The translations under genes were made by a program, and so were the position numbers. The notes under the pieces were generated by a model. The model did not search any database. It was not told the DNA's origin and worked only from the letters and a program-made list of their open reading frames with translations. A stretch of DNA of 64,000 bases, taken from contig CAAEXF010000103.1 of NCBI GenBank assembly GCA_900759715.1, positions 62,001 to 126,000 on the forward strand, written 5' to 3'. Source of the DNA: Clostridium_AM sp900759715. Its GTDB lineage: Bacteria; Bacillota; Clostridia; Clostridiales; Clostridiaceae. Each line of letters opens with the position of its first letter. Position 1 is the first letter of the stretch. Below, piece by piece: positions 50,962-60,263 of the stretch.

Positions 50962-52983
50962 TTATTTAAATGAATTGAGTAAGTTAGCGAGTATCAATTC
51001 CTTACTGTCCTGCAATTCAGACATGACCAATTCCATGCCTTCTCTTATCCTATTATATTTACATATCATTTCATTCTGTTCTTCCAAAGACGGCAGAGCA
51101 ATCTGAAAATCTAAAAACTTTTTTTCCTTTAAATATTTTCTATTCGTTGAACCAGAACTGGTCTTTTCACAAATTTCGATGAATTCAGGAAGGGATACAT
51201 ATAGATTAAACCATTCAATATCCAAAAGCTTATGATTTACTTCATAGGTCCAGAAGTTCGCTGTAATTATTGCTCTATCAAGTTCCTCTGGCACTATTCC
51301 AAAGGCTCCATTCCTTGCATCTATTTTAGATAATAAAAATTGACCTTTTCTAACTGCAAACTGCCTCTTGGTTCCGATTTCTTTACCCCTCTTAGTATCT
51401 CTTAATGTTATTCCATGGTTATTTGTTTTTATTGTAACTCTGTTGTAGTAAGTTTCATTCTCTATATTAACTGCATCTTTAACTCTTGTTAACAAATCAC
51501 CAATTTTGTAATTATTACAGTCAGTCTCATTTTTACTATTAGTTAGCTCCGTCAATTCAGTTCTTATTTTTTCTAAATAATTTATAATAGAAATGCTAGA
51601 TTTATCAAAATGCTCGCATATCATATCGTTGCTTATCTGTGAATATGTATTTATGCTGCTCTTAGGATTTTTTATGTCTAGGTTATAATTGTTTCCTATA
51701 ATCTGACTTAAGGGTACTTTCCATGCATATTCATTCTCTACTCTCTCATTCCACCACTTTAACTCTGCTTCAAATTCTTCCTTGTTTATAGGTTTAGTTT
51801 TGTTATAACTTTTATACCCTTTAGGCAGCTTATGTTCATAGTACCAAACTTCATTAGTTGAACCAGTCTTAGTAAAAAATAATAGATTCGTTGGTATATC
51901 TGTATAAGGAGCAAAAACTCCTTTTGGAAGTCTTACTATGGTATGCAGATTACATTCTTCTAGTAACTTTCTTTTAATATTTAAAGATGTGATATCATTA
52001 CTAAATAAGAAGTTATCTGGCAATACAACTCCAGCTCTGCCATTTTCCTTAAGTCTATATAGTATTAATGCTATGAATAAATCCGCTGTCTCAGAGGACT
52101 GAATTTCCAATGGAAAATTGATTTTTATAGCATCCTCTTCTGTTCCTCCGTAGGGAGGATTCATTATAATTACATCTACTTTATCTTCTTCTTTGTAATC
52201 TCTTACGTTTTCTTCCAAAGAGTTCTTATGTTCAATATTTGGTTCATCTATATCATGCAGCAGAAGGTTTGTCATACAAAGTAAATGTGGAAGAGACTTC
52301 TTCTCTATTCCATATATATTTTTTTGTACTAGTTCTCTATCTTGTGGTGTCTTTATTTGTTTCTCTAATATACGTAATGCAGAAGTCAAAAATCCGCCGG
52401 TACCGCAGGCAAAATCAGCTATCTTTTCCCCAATTTGCGGATTAAGAACCTCTGCTATAAAGTCAGTAACAGCACGTGGTGTATAAAACTCTCCTGATTT
52501 TCCTGCAGATTGTAAATCTTTAATTATCCTTTCATAAATATCATTAAAAGCATGCCTTTCTTCATATTCTGTAAAATCAATTTCATCTACTGCATTTATA
52601 ACCTTCCTTAAAAGAACTCCATTTTTCATATAATTATAAGCGCCTTCAAATACATTCTTTACTATTACACTTCTCTTTTCCGTCGTTTCATTTATTTCTA
52701 AAGACTTTAAGGCAGGAAATAGCTGTTCATTTACGAAATCTAATAGTGTATCCCCTGTCATCGCTTTACCATCTTTATTGTAGGCAGCCCAGTTTCTCCA
52801 TCTAAACTCTTCGGGAATTATAGAGACATAATCATCCTGCAGCTCCCAAAGTTTTTCTTTGGCATCATATACTTTCAAAAAAAGTATCCATACTATTTGC
52901 CCTATTCTTTGCGCATCTCCATCTACCCCTGCATCTTGTCTCGTAATGTTTTGTAACCTTCTAATTAAATTGTCTATACTCAT
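50962..52983 (-). CDS. hsdM: Type I restriction-modification HsdM fused to a half HsdS
   Basis: 673 residues. The N-terminal HsdM_N helices (about 5-150) are followed by an N6-adenine methyltransferase domain with FYTPR 166-170, motif I FACGTGG 191-197 and motif IV NPPY 275-278. After about residue 485 comes a single target-recognition domain with its spacer helix (KIGDLLTRVKDAVN ... LPSLEEQNEMICKYN), that is, half of a normal HsdS. No hsdR or second hsdS is adjacent: neighbours are an SGNH lipoprotein and an aldehyde dehydrogenase. Known half-S subunits dimerise and recognise symmetric sites, so this may be a solitary methyltransferase. Confidence 0.88.
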   Translation of the reverse strand: MSIDNLIRRLQNITRQDAGVDGDAQRIGQIVWILFLKVYDAKEKLWELQDDYVSIIPEEFRWRNWAAYNKDGKAMTGDTLLDFVNEQLFPALKSLEINETTEKRSVIVKNVFEGAYNYMKNGVLLRKVINAVDEIDFTEYEERHAFNDIYERIIKDLQSAGKSGEFYTPRAVTDFIAEVLNPQIGEKIADFACGTGGFLTSALRILEKQIKTPQDRELVQKNIYGIEKKSLPHLLCMTNLLLHDIDEPNIEHKNSLEENVRDYKEEDKVDVIIMNPPYGGTEEDAIKINFPLEIQSSETADLFIALILYRLKENGRAGVVLPDNFLFSNDITSLNIKRKLLEECNLHTIVRLPKGVFAPYTDIPTNLLFFTKTGSTNEVWYYEHKLPKGYKSYNKTKPINKEEFEAELKWWNERVENEYAWKVPLSQIIGNNYNLDIKNPKSSINTYSQISNDMICEHFDKSSISIINYLEKIRTELTELTNSKNETDCNNYKIGDLLTRVKDAVNIENETYYNRVTIKTNNHGITLRDTKRGKEIGTKRQFAVRKGQFLLSKIDARNGAFGIVPEELDRAIITANFWTYEVNHKLLDIEWFNLYVSLPEFIEICEKTSSGSTNRKYLKEKKFLDFQIALPSLEEQNEMICKYNRIREGMELVMSELQDSKELILANLLNSFK

Positions 52984-53053
52984 TTATTTCTCCCCCCGGA
53001 ATACTCATGCTGTATATACATATTATAGCTTATTTTTACCTTTATCAAAAATA

Positions 53054-53086
53054 AAACACTATCAATACAACTGTAATGATAGTGCT
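53054..53086 (-). terminator. Aldehyde dehydrogenase terminator
   Basis: CACTATCAATACA / TGTAATGATAGTG stem, 14 bp past the stop. It is the same hairpin as 45352-45387 with paired changes in both arms. Confidence 0.75.
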
Positions 53087-53099
53087 TGTTGCTTTTCCG

Positions 53100-54488
53100 C
53101 TACTTCATAACTCTTCTGAGCATAGACATCTTCTTCTTAGTATAGGGTGGAAAAATAAATCTTAAATTAAATCTGGTACTTTTCTTTAATACACTCTTCA
53201 TATGAGAAAAAGTTTCAAAGCTTCTTTGTCCATGGTAAGAACCTACCCCTGCAGTTCCAACTCCTCCAAAGGGCAAAAATGGACTTGCTAAATGTGTCAT
53301 TGTGTCATTAATACATCCGCCGCCATAAGAAATGTTTTCTACAACCTTTTTCTCTACTTCTCTACTTTCAGTAAATAGATATAGGGCTAAGGGCTTTGGT
53401 CTGCTGTTTATTTTATTTGTAACTTCATTTAAATCTTCATACTCTAAAACAGGCAGCACTGGTCCAAAGATTTCCTCTTCCATAACTTTATCTTCCCAGG
53501 TTACGTTATTCATAATTGTAGGAGCCATATATAATTCTTCTACATCATAATCTCCACCAAATATGACCTTATCTTCATCAATTAATCCTTTAATTCTAGA
53601 GAGCTGCTTTTCATTGACTATTCTCCCGTAATCCTTACTTGTCTTAGGGTTATTTCCATAAAATATTTTTATTTTTTCTACAAGTTTAGAAACTAATTGA
53701 TCTTTAATTTCTTTATGAACAAGTAGATAGTCTGGAGCAACGCAGGTCTGCCCAACATTCATAAACTTTCCCCAAATTATTCTTTCTGAAGCACTTTCTA
53801 TATTTGCATCCTTGTGAACAATAGTAGGACTTTTACCACCTAGTTCAAGAGTAACAGGCACCAGATTTTTAGCAGCTGCCTCCATGACTATCTTTCCCAC
53901 AGCAACACTTCCTGTAAAAAATATATAGTCAAAAGGAGAATTAATTAAGATTGAGGTTTCTTCTTTTCCCCCTTCTATGACCTCTATATATTTTTCATGA
54001 AAGTTTTCCTTTATTATTTTGTATACTATCTTCGAAACATTCGTTGTATATTCAGATGGTTTTATTACTACACAATTCCCTGCAGAAATAGCTCCAATTA
54101 AAGGTTCCATTATTAATTGAAATGGATAATTAAAAGGTCCCACTATTAAAACTGATCCATAGGGTTCCGCATATATATAACTTCTTGAACCAAAGTGTAC
54201 CGTTGGAGTTTTTACTCTTCTTACTTTTGACCATTTTTTTAAGTTTTTTATAAAGTGTCCTATACTATCATATATATAACCTATTTCAGTGGCATAAGCT
54301 TCAAACTCTGGCTTATGAAGATCTTTGTATAATGCCTCCATTATAAGCTTTTCATTATCCTTAATGGCTCCTTTAAGTTTTTGAAGCTGCTTTATCCTGA
54401 AATCAATGTTTTTTGTTTCTCCTTCATAGAAGTATTCTTTTTGTTTTTTCAGAACATCTAGTATTTTTTCATTATCTATATTTATCAT
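53100..54488 (-). CDS. Class 3-type aldehyde dehydrogenase
   Basis: 462 residues. Asn120 is in VGPFNYP, Glu215 in LELGGKS and the nucleophile Cys249 in NVGQTCVAPDY. The C-terminal basic hydrophobic tail (RFNLRFIFPPYTKKKMSML) suggests membrane association, as in fatty-aldehyde dehydrogenases. It oxidises medium or long aliphatic aldehydes with NAD(P)+. It is monocistronic with its own terminator. Confidence 0.92.
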   Translation of the reverse strand: MINIDNEKILDVLKKQKEYFYEGETKNIDFRIKQLQKLKGAIKDNEKLIMEALYKDLHKPEFEAYATEIGYIYDSIGHFIKNLKKWSKVRRVKTPTVHFGSRSYIYAEPYGSVLIVGPFNYPFQLIMEPLIGAISAGNCVVIKPSEYTTNVSKIVYKIIKENFHEKYIEVIEGGKEETSILINSPFDYIFFTGSVAVGKIVMEAAAKNLVPVTLELGGKSPTIVHKDANIESASERIIWGKFMNVGQTCVAPDYLLVHKEIKDQLVSKLVEKIKIFYGNNPKTSKDYGRIVNEKQLSRIKGLIDEDKVIFGGDYDVEELYMAPTIMNNVTWEDKVMEEEIFGPVLPVLEYEDLNEVTNKINSRPKPLALYLFTESREVEKKVVENISYGGGCINDTMTHLASPFLPFGGVGTAGVGSYHGQRSFETFSHMKSVLKKSTRFNLRFIFPPYTKKKMSMLRRVMK

Positions 54489-54602
54489 AATTTTCCCTCT
54501 TAGATTATTATATTAGGTTCATATTTTTTTACCACAGCCTATAGCAAGCCGTGCATTTGAAGCTCTTGATTATTATATTAGTTCCATATTCCGCCTTTGA
54601 TT

Positions 54603-55985
54603 CTATCTATATATTCTTGCGTCTAATGGTATTTTTAATACCACCTGTGCACCACCCATTTTTGTAGAATTAGATAATTCTATTTCTCCCTGGTGCAATT
54701 TTATAAATGATTTTGTAATAGATAATCCTATACCATAATGATTTTTAGAATTTCTACTCTTATCTCCCCGATAGAATTGTTCCGTTGCAGATTCTAACTC
54801 TTCTTTTGAAAATCCATTTCCACTGTCTGCAATCAAAAACTGCAGACTTTTTTCAGTTCCTTGAACTTTAAAAAGCAGCCTGCCCTTTTTAGGAGAATAT
54901 TCAACTGCATTTGCAATTACATTCATTATAGCTCGGTATAAAAGTTCTTCATCTCCATAAAAAAATTCCGGTATTTTGTCCTGTTCATTTATAAGCTCAA
55001 GATTTTTTTCAGAAGCCAGAGCTTTTTCCTGCTCTACAAGCTTTTGAAAAAATACTTTAGTTTCTACTCTAACTGGGTTTAAAACTAATGTCTCTTCTGA
55101 CTTTGTCATATCCATCAGCATTTTTAGATAGTGCTGAATTTCATCTGTGCTTTTTAGAATATAATCATTGTATTTTACCTTCTCTGCATCCTGACAGGTT
55201 TCCTTAATTAATTCTGCATTTCCCTTAATAATGGTCAAAGGGGTTTTAATATCATGTGCCAGTGCAGAGATTTGATTCTTCCTTGATTTTTCCATATTCC
55301 ATTGTTTTTGTAGAGAATCCTTCAATGCGCTTTTCATTTGGTTTAAAGAATCAATAACCTCTTCAATTTCACGGATATCAGAATGCTCAGGTTGAAAGTC
55401 AAGATTCTGCTTTTTTATCTGCTCTGTTGCTTTCATTAGAATCTTCATTTCCTTAGAAAAATATTTACCAAATCTAGCAGACAATAACAATACTTCTCCT
55501 ATAAAAAGGCAAATGAACAAAATACCCATGAATAGTTCTGGATTCACAAAATATTTTCTTAATAATAGATGGCTGAACTGTGCCGTCAAAGAATACTCAA
55601 CAATACAGATCTGACTATCCCTATGAAACACCTTATAATAGTGGCTTCTCCCTGAACTATTTTGATTACCCTGGATGGCATTCCAAGCATTTTGTGATGC
55701 TTTACTATTGAAATTGCCATAAAGCATCTTACCTGACTCATTATAGACCCCATAACTACAGCCCTCTGGTATCATATCCTTTGTCACAATATCTGCTTTC
55801 AAGATAATATCACGACTGCTTTCAATCTTCTGCTCAAAGTAATTGGCAGGCAGTACTATCTTGCTATTGAGCATAATTGAAAATGTCATCATATCCAAAA
55901 ATAGCAGCAGAACTGTTCCCAATATAAAATATAGTATATACCTGATAAATATGCTACGAAGACTTCTTTTCCCTTTTAAACCCAT
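54603..55985 (-). CDS. Sensor histidine kinase of the third two-component system
   Basis: 460 residues: two membrane helices (about 12-35 and 152-172) flanking an extracellular domain of about 115 residues, HAMP, LAHDIKTP with the phospho-His (about 247), and ATPase boxes (NAVEYS, DSGNGF, YGIGLSI). The layout resembles kinases that control lantibiotic-responsive ABC transporters (CprK/NsaS-like). Such a transporter begins at 63030, beyond the lacZ cassette. It overlaps the regulator gene by 10 bp. Confidence 0.92.
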   Translation of the reverse strand: MGLKGKRSLRSIFIRYILYFILGTVLLLFLDMMTFSIMLNSKIVLPANYFEQKIESSRDIILKADIVTKDMIPEGCSYGVYNESGKMLYGNFNSKASQNAWNAIQGNQNSSGRSHYYKVFHRDSQICIVEYSLTAQFSHLLLRKYFVNPELFMGILFICLFIGEVLLLSARFGKYFSKEMKILMKATEQIKKQNLDFQPEHSDIREIEEVIDSLNQMKSALKDSLQKQWNMEKSRKNQISALAHDIKTPLTIIKGNAELIKETCQDAEKVKYNDYILKSTDEIQHYLKMLMDMTKSEETLVLNPVRVETKVFFQKLVEQEKALASEKNLELINEQDKIPEFFYGDEELLYRAIMNVIANAVEYSPKKGRLLFKVQGTEKSLQFLIADSGNGFSKEELESATEQFYRGDKSRNSKNHYGIGLSITKSFIKLHQGEIELSNSTKMGGAQVVLKIPLDARIYR

Positions 55986-56635
55986 TTATACCCAATCCCC
56001 CAAACCGTTTCAATGGTGGAGCAATTTACTTTTGCGAGCTTTGCCCTGATGTTTTTTATATGTTCCACAATAGCTGAGCTATCACTCTCTCTATCAAACC
56101 CAAACACTGCCTCATATATTTTTTCTTTTGAAAATACCTGTCCATGATGTAGTGCAAGGAATTCACTAATTTCATATTCACTCTTTGTAAGAGGAATCAG
56201 CTCCTCTCCTGCAAAGACCTCTTTTGCTGATAGCTTGAACTTAAGTCCAGATATAATAAAATTGTGATGCTTTTCTCTCTGCTCCCTTCTTAAATGGGCT
56301 GCCACCCTTGAACGTAATTCTCCCAAGCCAAAGGGTTTTGTAATATAATCATCACCACCCATACCAAGCCCCTTAATAATGTCCTCTTCCATGGTTTTTG
56401 CCGTTAAAAACAAAATAGGACAATCTACTAGGTCACGGATATTTCGGCATAGGGTAAATCCATCTATATCAGGCATCATTACATCTAATAGAATTAAATC
56501 ATAATGCGAACACTGCTCCACATGAAATGTAGAAAAGTTACTTACCGTGGTAACCTGATGTCCTTCTTTTAACAATGCTGCTTTTATCAACTCCAGAATT
56601 CCCTCTTCATCATCAATTGCTAATATATTTGCCAT
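55976..56635 (-). CDS. OmpR-family response regulator of the third two-component system
   Basis: 219 residues: DDE 8-10, Asp51 in LILLDVMMP, Lys in ITKPFG, and a short winged-helix domain ending TVWGIGYKWV. It resembles regulators of bacitracin or lantibiotic transporters. It is first gene of the pair. The upstream 545 bp consist mainly of repeats, so its promoter must be close to 56640-56760. Confidence 0.92.
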   Translation of the reverse strand: MANILAIDDEEGILELIKAALLKEGHQVTTVSNFSTFHVEQCSHYDLILLDVMMPDIDGFTLCRNIRDLVDCPILFLTAKTMEEDIIKGLGMGGDDYITKPFGLGELRSRVAAHLRREQREKHHNFIISGLKFKLSAKEVFAGEELIPLTKSEYEISEFLALHHGQVFSKEKIYEAVFGFDRESDSSAIVEHIKNIRAKLAKVNCSTIETVWGIGYKWV

Positions 56636-56760
56636 ATTATCACGCCCTTTTCTTCATTTAAGCATAACTGTACATATAAGAACTTTTCTATATTTATATA
56701 TTAATATTACCATAAGTTATCCATAATTTTAAAATATTATAATTTCCTATAGAATAAATC

Positions 56761-56880
56761 GGGGCCGTTGCAAAATGCATAAAAACCTTATATAAACAGA
56801 GTTCTTGGCTTCAGATGGAGTTTAAAACTCCACCTGAAGCCAAGAATCCTGTTTATAAATATCCGTTTTGCAACAGCCCC
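56761..56880. mobile_element. MITE-like palindromic element with 4-bp target duplication
   Basis: 120 bp bounded by inverted repeats GGGGCCGTTGCAAAA and TTTTGCAACAGCCCC (14 of 15 pair) and flanked by AATC on both sides. The centre is a long palindrome built from the left end of repeat B (TTCTTGGCTTCAGATGGAGT and its inverse). The ends resemble insertion-sequence termini, but no transposase is encoded. Confidence 0.7.
56791..56857. repeat. Inverted duplication of the repeat B left end (B4)
   Basis: TATAAACAG..TTCTTGGCTTCAG is followed by its own inverse CTGAAGCCAAGAA..CTGTTTATA. This part matches the first about 35 bp of B1 and B3. Confidence 0.7.
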
Positions 56881-56890
56881 AATCAAAACA

Positions 56891-56942
56891 AAGGGTGCTG
56901 TGTCGCAACTAGAAATTATTCTCTATTTGGAGACAGCCCCTT
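56891..56942 (-). terminator. Inverted repeat, candidate terminator of the lacZ operon
   Basis: AAGGGGCTGTCTCCAAATAG pairs imperfectly with CTAGTTGCGACACAGCACCC on the minus strand, followed by TTTGTTTTG. Ends of the GGGGCTGTCTC type also occur in insertion sequences, so an IS remnant is possible. Confidence 0.5.
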
Positions 56943-56957
56943 TTTTGTTGTAATTAA

Positions 56958-57186
56958 TTATGAAACTCCTTCGCCTATCGTCGAATGAGTACTCACTGAG
57001 TAAGCGATTCACTTCAAATCAGAGATTTGATTTCTCTGCTTAAGCGATCATCTCAAAATCAACACTCTGTGTAAGTGACTATCACCAAATCATCACTCTG
57101 TGTAAGCGATCATCTCAAAATCATAGATTTTGGATGCCTGCTTAAGATTTGGGATATCTACTTAAGATTTTGGATGCCTGCTTAAG
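56958..57186 (+). repeat. Dispersed repeat family A, copy A4
   Basis: The longest copy (about 229 bp), with duplicated modules: CACTCTGTGTAAG occurs twice and CTTAAGATTT(T)GG twice. Its last CTTAAG contains the stop codon of lacZ. Confidence 0.8.
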
Positions 57187-60100
57187 AAATAAAATTAACT
57201 CTAGATAAGACTTCATCACTTATAGATTTGTTATTATAAAGGCTTAGAGTAAATTCTAATTCAAATTTTTCAAATTTACATCTATACTTATCTAGCTGGT
57301 TTTGTCCACAAGAATTTGTTCCTAGACCATTCTGCTTGTAATCAATATTAAGTACTATATAATCTCTTTTTACTAAATCAATAGTATGCTTTGCTTTTTC
57401 CAGGTCCCTATCTTCATAATAGGAGGCACTAAAGTTAAATGTGTCTTTTGCCTTTGCCATTATACTTAAACCTCTATCATCTGAAAGTCTTACATACTTT
57501 GTATCTAATCTATTACCATTTTCTTGAGGTTTAACATAGTTAGTAAATAATCCATCTACATCTGTTTCATACACTCCAAATAAGCTAGATTCCTTAGAAT
57601 CTACATAGCTTTCGTTTGGTCCCTTCCCCTTATATTTAACACTATAAAAATCTTTATTAATATTTAAGTTCAGTCCGATTCTTGGAAGCATTTCTGGTGC
57701 ATTCTCCTTCATACCACTTGGAATACCAGAAACTGAAAGATCAATATCTCCATTAGGAAGAATAGTATAAGAATAGGAACTTTCAAAATACCATGCACTA
57801 TTAGTTGAACCATTAATGGTCTTTACATTAAAGTAGAATTTATTATTTTCTAGCTTGTAATCTACTTCCTTAACTACTTCATGCATTAGATGGATAAAAT
57901 ATTTTTTAGTATAGTCTTCAGTAATATACATATCATTATCTATTGGAGCTCTATAGAAGTTTAATTTAGGCCCTCTTTTAATTACTTCCTTATTATCCTT
58001 ATACCCTTTATTTAAAGTTCCTCTAACAGTATCAAACTCATAGCTAAAGTTATTTCCAAAAACCTTAATTAAATAATTATCTTTTACCATTTCCAAAATG
58101 CCTTTAGCTTTGATATTGCATCTTTCTAAGTCATTAACAAATTTAAATTGTGCTGTTGCTAACTCATGATTAGCTTTAGCAAAGGAAGTATCTTTATTTA
58201 AAACATAGGAGAAATTAATATAGTAATCCGCCCCTTGAATTTTAATAAAGTCATGAGGTATAAGAATATTAATTAAAGCTTCTTCTCTTCCTTTAATATT
58301 AGGTAATGACACTCTTTCACTTTTCAAAACTTTTCCATCCTCATATATTGTATATATTAAGTCTAAGTCCTCTAAGGATTTAAAGTCATATCTATTGATT
58401 ATTTTAAAGCTTCCAGCACTTAGGTCTACTTCCTGAGTTTCTATAGGCTCTATTACTTTTTTGTATTCAAGTAACCCTGGAGAAGGAGTTCTATCTGGCA
58501 TAATAAGCCCATCGATACAGAAGTTATAATTTGTTGGGTCGTCTCCAAAATCGCCACCGTACTTATAATAAACTTCTCCATCTTCACTTACAACTTTTAT
58601 TCCATGGTCAAACCATTCCCAAATAAAGCCGCCTTGAAGTTTAGGATACTTATAGAAAAGTTCTTGGTAATCCTTAAGGTTTCCTGGCCCATTACCCATA
58701 GCATGGCAGTATTCACAAAGTATATGAGGCTTTCTAGACTTTTCAATAACTTCACTCATTAAAAGCTTAGATTCATGTTCAAGCCAGGTATACATAGTTG
58801 AGTAAACATCTGTAACTTCCGCTTCAAAATCTCCTTCATAGTGTACTAATCTTGTATCATCTAATTCCTTTGCTCTTTTAGCCATAGCTTTAAAGTTATG
58901 ACCAAAGGCAGATTCATTTCCTAAGGACCACATCATTATGGAAGGATGATTTTTATCTCTTTCTATCATTCTTTCTAACCTAGAAACATAAGCTAATTCA
59001 TATCTTGGATCATCTGTTATATAAGCATAATTACCGGTAAGTTCAAATCCATGACATTCTAGGTCTGTTTCATCTATAACATACATTCCATATTCATCAC
59101 ACAATTCATATAGATAAGAAGAATTAGGATAATGAGAAGTTCTAATGGCATTTATATTATGCTGCTTCATAAGAATTATATCTTTTTCAATTTCTTCTTT
59201 TGCAACAACTCTACCATTAACACTGTTGTAGTCGTGTCTATTTACTCCTTTAAATTTAATTGCTACTCCATTAACAGTAAATACTTCACCCTTTACTTCT
59301 ATCTTCCTAAAACCTACTTTTATTGGTATAACTTCAATAATGTCAGCATCTTTATAATTTGAGATATAAAGAGTATAGAGGTTTGGCTCTTCAGCATTCC
59401 AGGTTTCTACTTCTATCTCCTTACTCTTAAAGGCGAAGTCCTTACTACTAGGAATAATAGTATCTTCTAAAACTTCATTACCGTCCTTGTCTACTAAAGA
59501 TAGATGAAGTCTATGATTATTATTTTCTTTAATCTTAAAGTTTACTTCTAAAATTCCCTTTGAATAACTTCCATCTAAGTCAGTTTTAATAAAAATGTCT
59601 TCTATTCCTTCGATAGGATCGCTATAAAGCTCTACATCTCTAAATATACCACTTAACCACCACATGTCTTGATCTTCTAAATAGGTACCATCTGACCATT
59701 GATAAACCACTACTGTTATTTGATTTTTCCCTATTCTAACAAAATCTGTAACATCAAATTCAGCAGTTAACCTTGCTCCTTTTGAATAACCTACTTCTAC
59801 TCCATTTATAAATAGCTTATAGGCTGAGTCTACTCCATTAAACCTAATTATTATTCTTTTATTTAGCCATGTTTCATCTATTTGAAAATCCCTTCTGTAT
59901 ATTCCTGTAGGGTTTTCTGTTGGAACATATGGAGGATTTATAGGGAAGCTATACCAAAGGTCTGAGTAATGCATCTTTCCATAGCCCTGCATTTGCCAGT
60001 TTCCTGGAACCTGGATATCATTATAATTTTTTAAATCTATGTCTTCCTTATAAAAGTCTTCCGGTGCATACTCAGGAGCATCTAAAAACAAGAATTTCCA

Positions 60101-60241
60101 CACTCCATTTAAAAGTAAATAATTATGTGTAAATTCCTTATCTCCCAGCTTTGCATATTCTAGAGATTTAAAACTTTTAAAGTAAGCCCTGCTTTTTAAT
60201 CTATTTATGCCATCTATATTTATGTTTTCATGTAATTTCAA
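57182..60241 (-). CDS. lacZ: Beta-galactosidase (GH2, LacZ type)
   Basis: 1019 residues, the full length of E. coli-type LacZ: sugar-binding, Ig-like, TIM-barrel (about 330-620), and C-terminal beta domains (Bgal_small_N, about 740-1015). The acid/base Glu443 is in SLGNESAFGHN and the nucleophile Glu510 in ILCEYCHAMGNG. It hydrolyses lactose and related beta-galactosides in the cytoplasm. It is preceded by 22 bp and an APC permease gene in the same operon. A divergent AraC regulator follows upstream. The stop codon TAA is embedded in the CTTAAG of repeat A4. Confidence 0.96.
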   Translation of the reverse strand: MKLHENINIDGINRLKSRAYFKSFKSLEYAKLGDKEFTHNYLLLNGVWKFLFLDAPEYAPEDFYKEDIDLKNYNDIQVPGNWQMQGYGKMHYSDLWYSFPINPPYVPTENPTGIYRRDFQIDETWLNKRIIIRFNGVDSAYKLFINGVEVGYSKGARLTAEFDVTDFVRIGKNQITVVVYQWSDGTYLEDQDMWWLSGIFRDVELYSDPIEGIEDIFIKTDLDGSYSKGILEVNFKIKENNNHRLHLSLVDKDGNEVLEDTIIPSSKDFAFKSKEIEVETWNAEEPNLYTLYISNYKDADIIEVIPIKVGFRKIEVKGEVFTVNGVAIKFKGVNRHDYNSVNGRVVAKEEIEKDIILMKQHNINAIRTSHYPNSSYLYELCDEYGMYVIDETDLECHGFELTGNYAYITDDPRYELAYVSRLERMIERDKNHPSIMMWSLGNESAFGHNFKAMAKRAKELDDTRLVHYEGDFEAEVTDVYSTMYTWLEHESKLLMSEVIEKSRKPHILCEYCHAMGNGPGNLKDYQELFYKYPKLQGGFIWEWFDHGIKVVSEDGEVYYKYGGDFGDDPTNYNFCIDGLIMPDRTPSPGLLEYKKVIEPIETQEVDLSAGSFKIINRYDFKSLEDLDLIYTIYEDGKVLKSERVSLPNIKGREEALINILIPHDFIKIQGADYYINFSYVLNKDTSFAKANHELATAQFKFVNDLERCNIKAKGILEMVKDNYLIKVFGNNFSYEFDTVRGTLNKGYKDNKEVIKRGPKLNFYRAPIDNDMYITEDYTKKYFIHLMHEVVKEVDYKLENNKFYFNVKTINGSTNSAWYFESSYSYTILPNGDIDLSVSGIPSGMKENAPEMLPRIGLNLNINKDFYSVKYKGKGPNESYVDSKESSLFGVYETDVDGLFTNYVKPQENGNRLDTKYVRLSDDRGLSIMAKAKDTFNFSASYYEDRDLEKAKHTIDLVKRDYIVLNIDYKQNGLGTNSCGQNQLDKYRCKFEKFELEFTLSLYNNKSISDEVLSRVNFIS

Positions 60242-60263
60242 TTAAATACCTCCTTAGGGTTTA

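Larger units (their letters stand above)
56636..57181. other. Repeat-filled intergenic region before lacZ
   Basis: 546 bp with three consecutive hairpin elements: a MITE-like element (56761-56880), a 50-bp inverted repeat (56891-56942) and repeat A4 (56958-57186). Only 56636-56760 is left for the promoter of the response-regulator gene. No reading frame is seen. Confidence 0.6.

Noticed and set aside
56891..56942. A second transposon end pair (GGGGCTGTCTC type)
   Set aside because: The arms pair poorly, no target duplication is visible, and its position after lacZ fits a terminator. I kept it only as a terminator candidate.
56958..57186. Family A modules as a CRISPR-like array
   Set aside because: The palindromic modules differ in order and length and occur as single dispersed copies, not as equal repeats with spacers.
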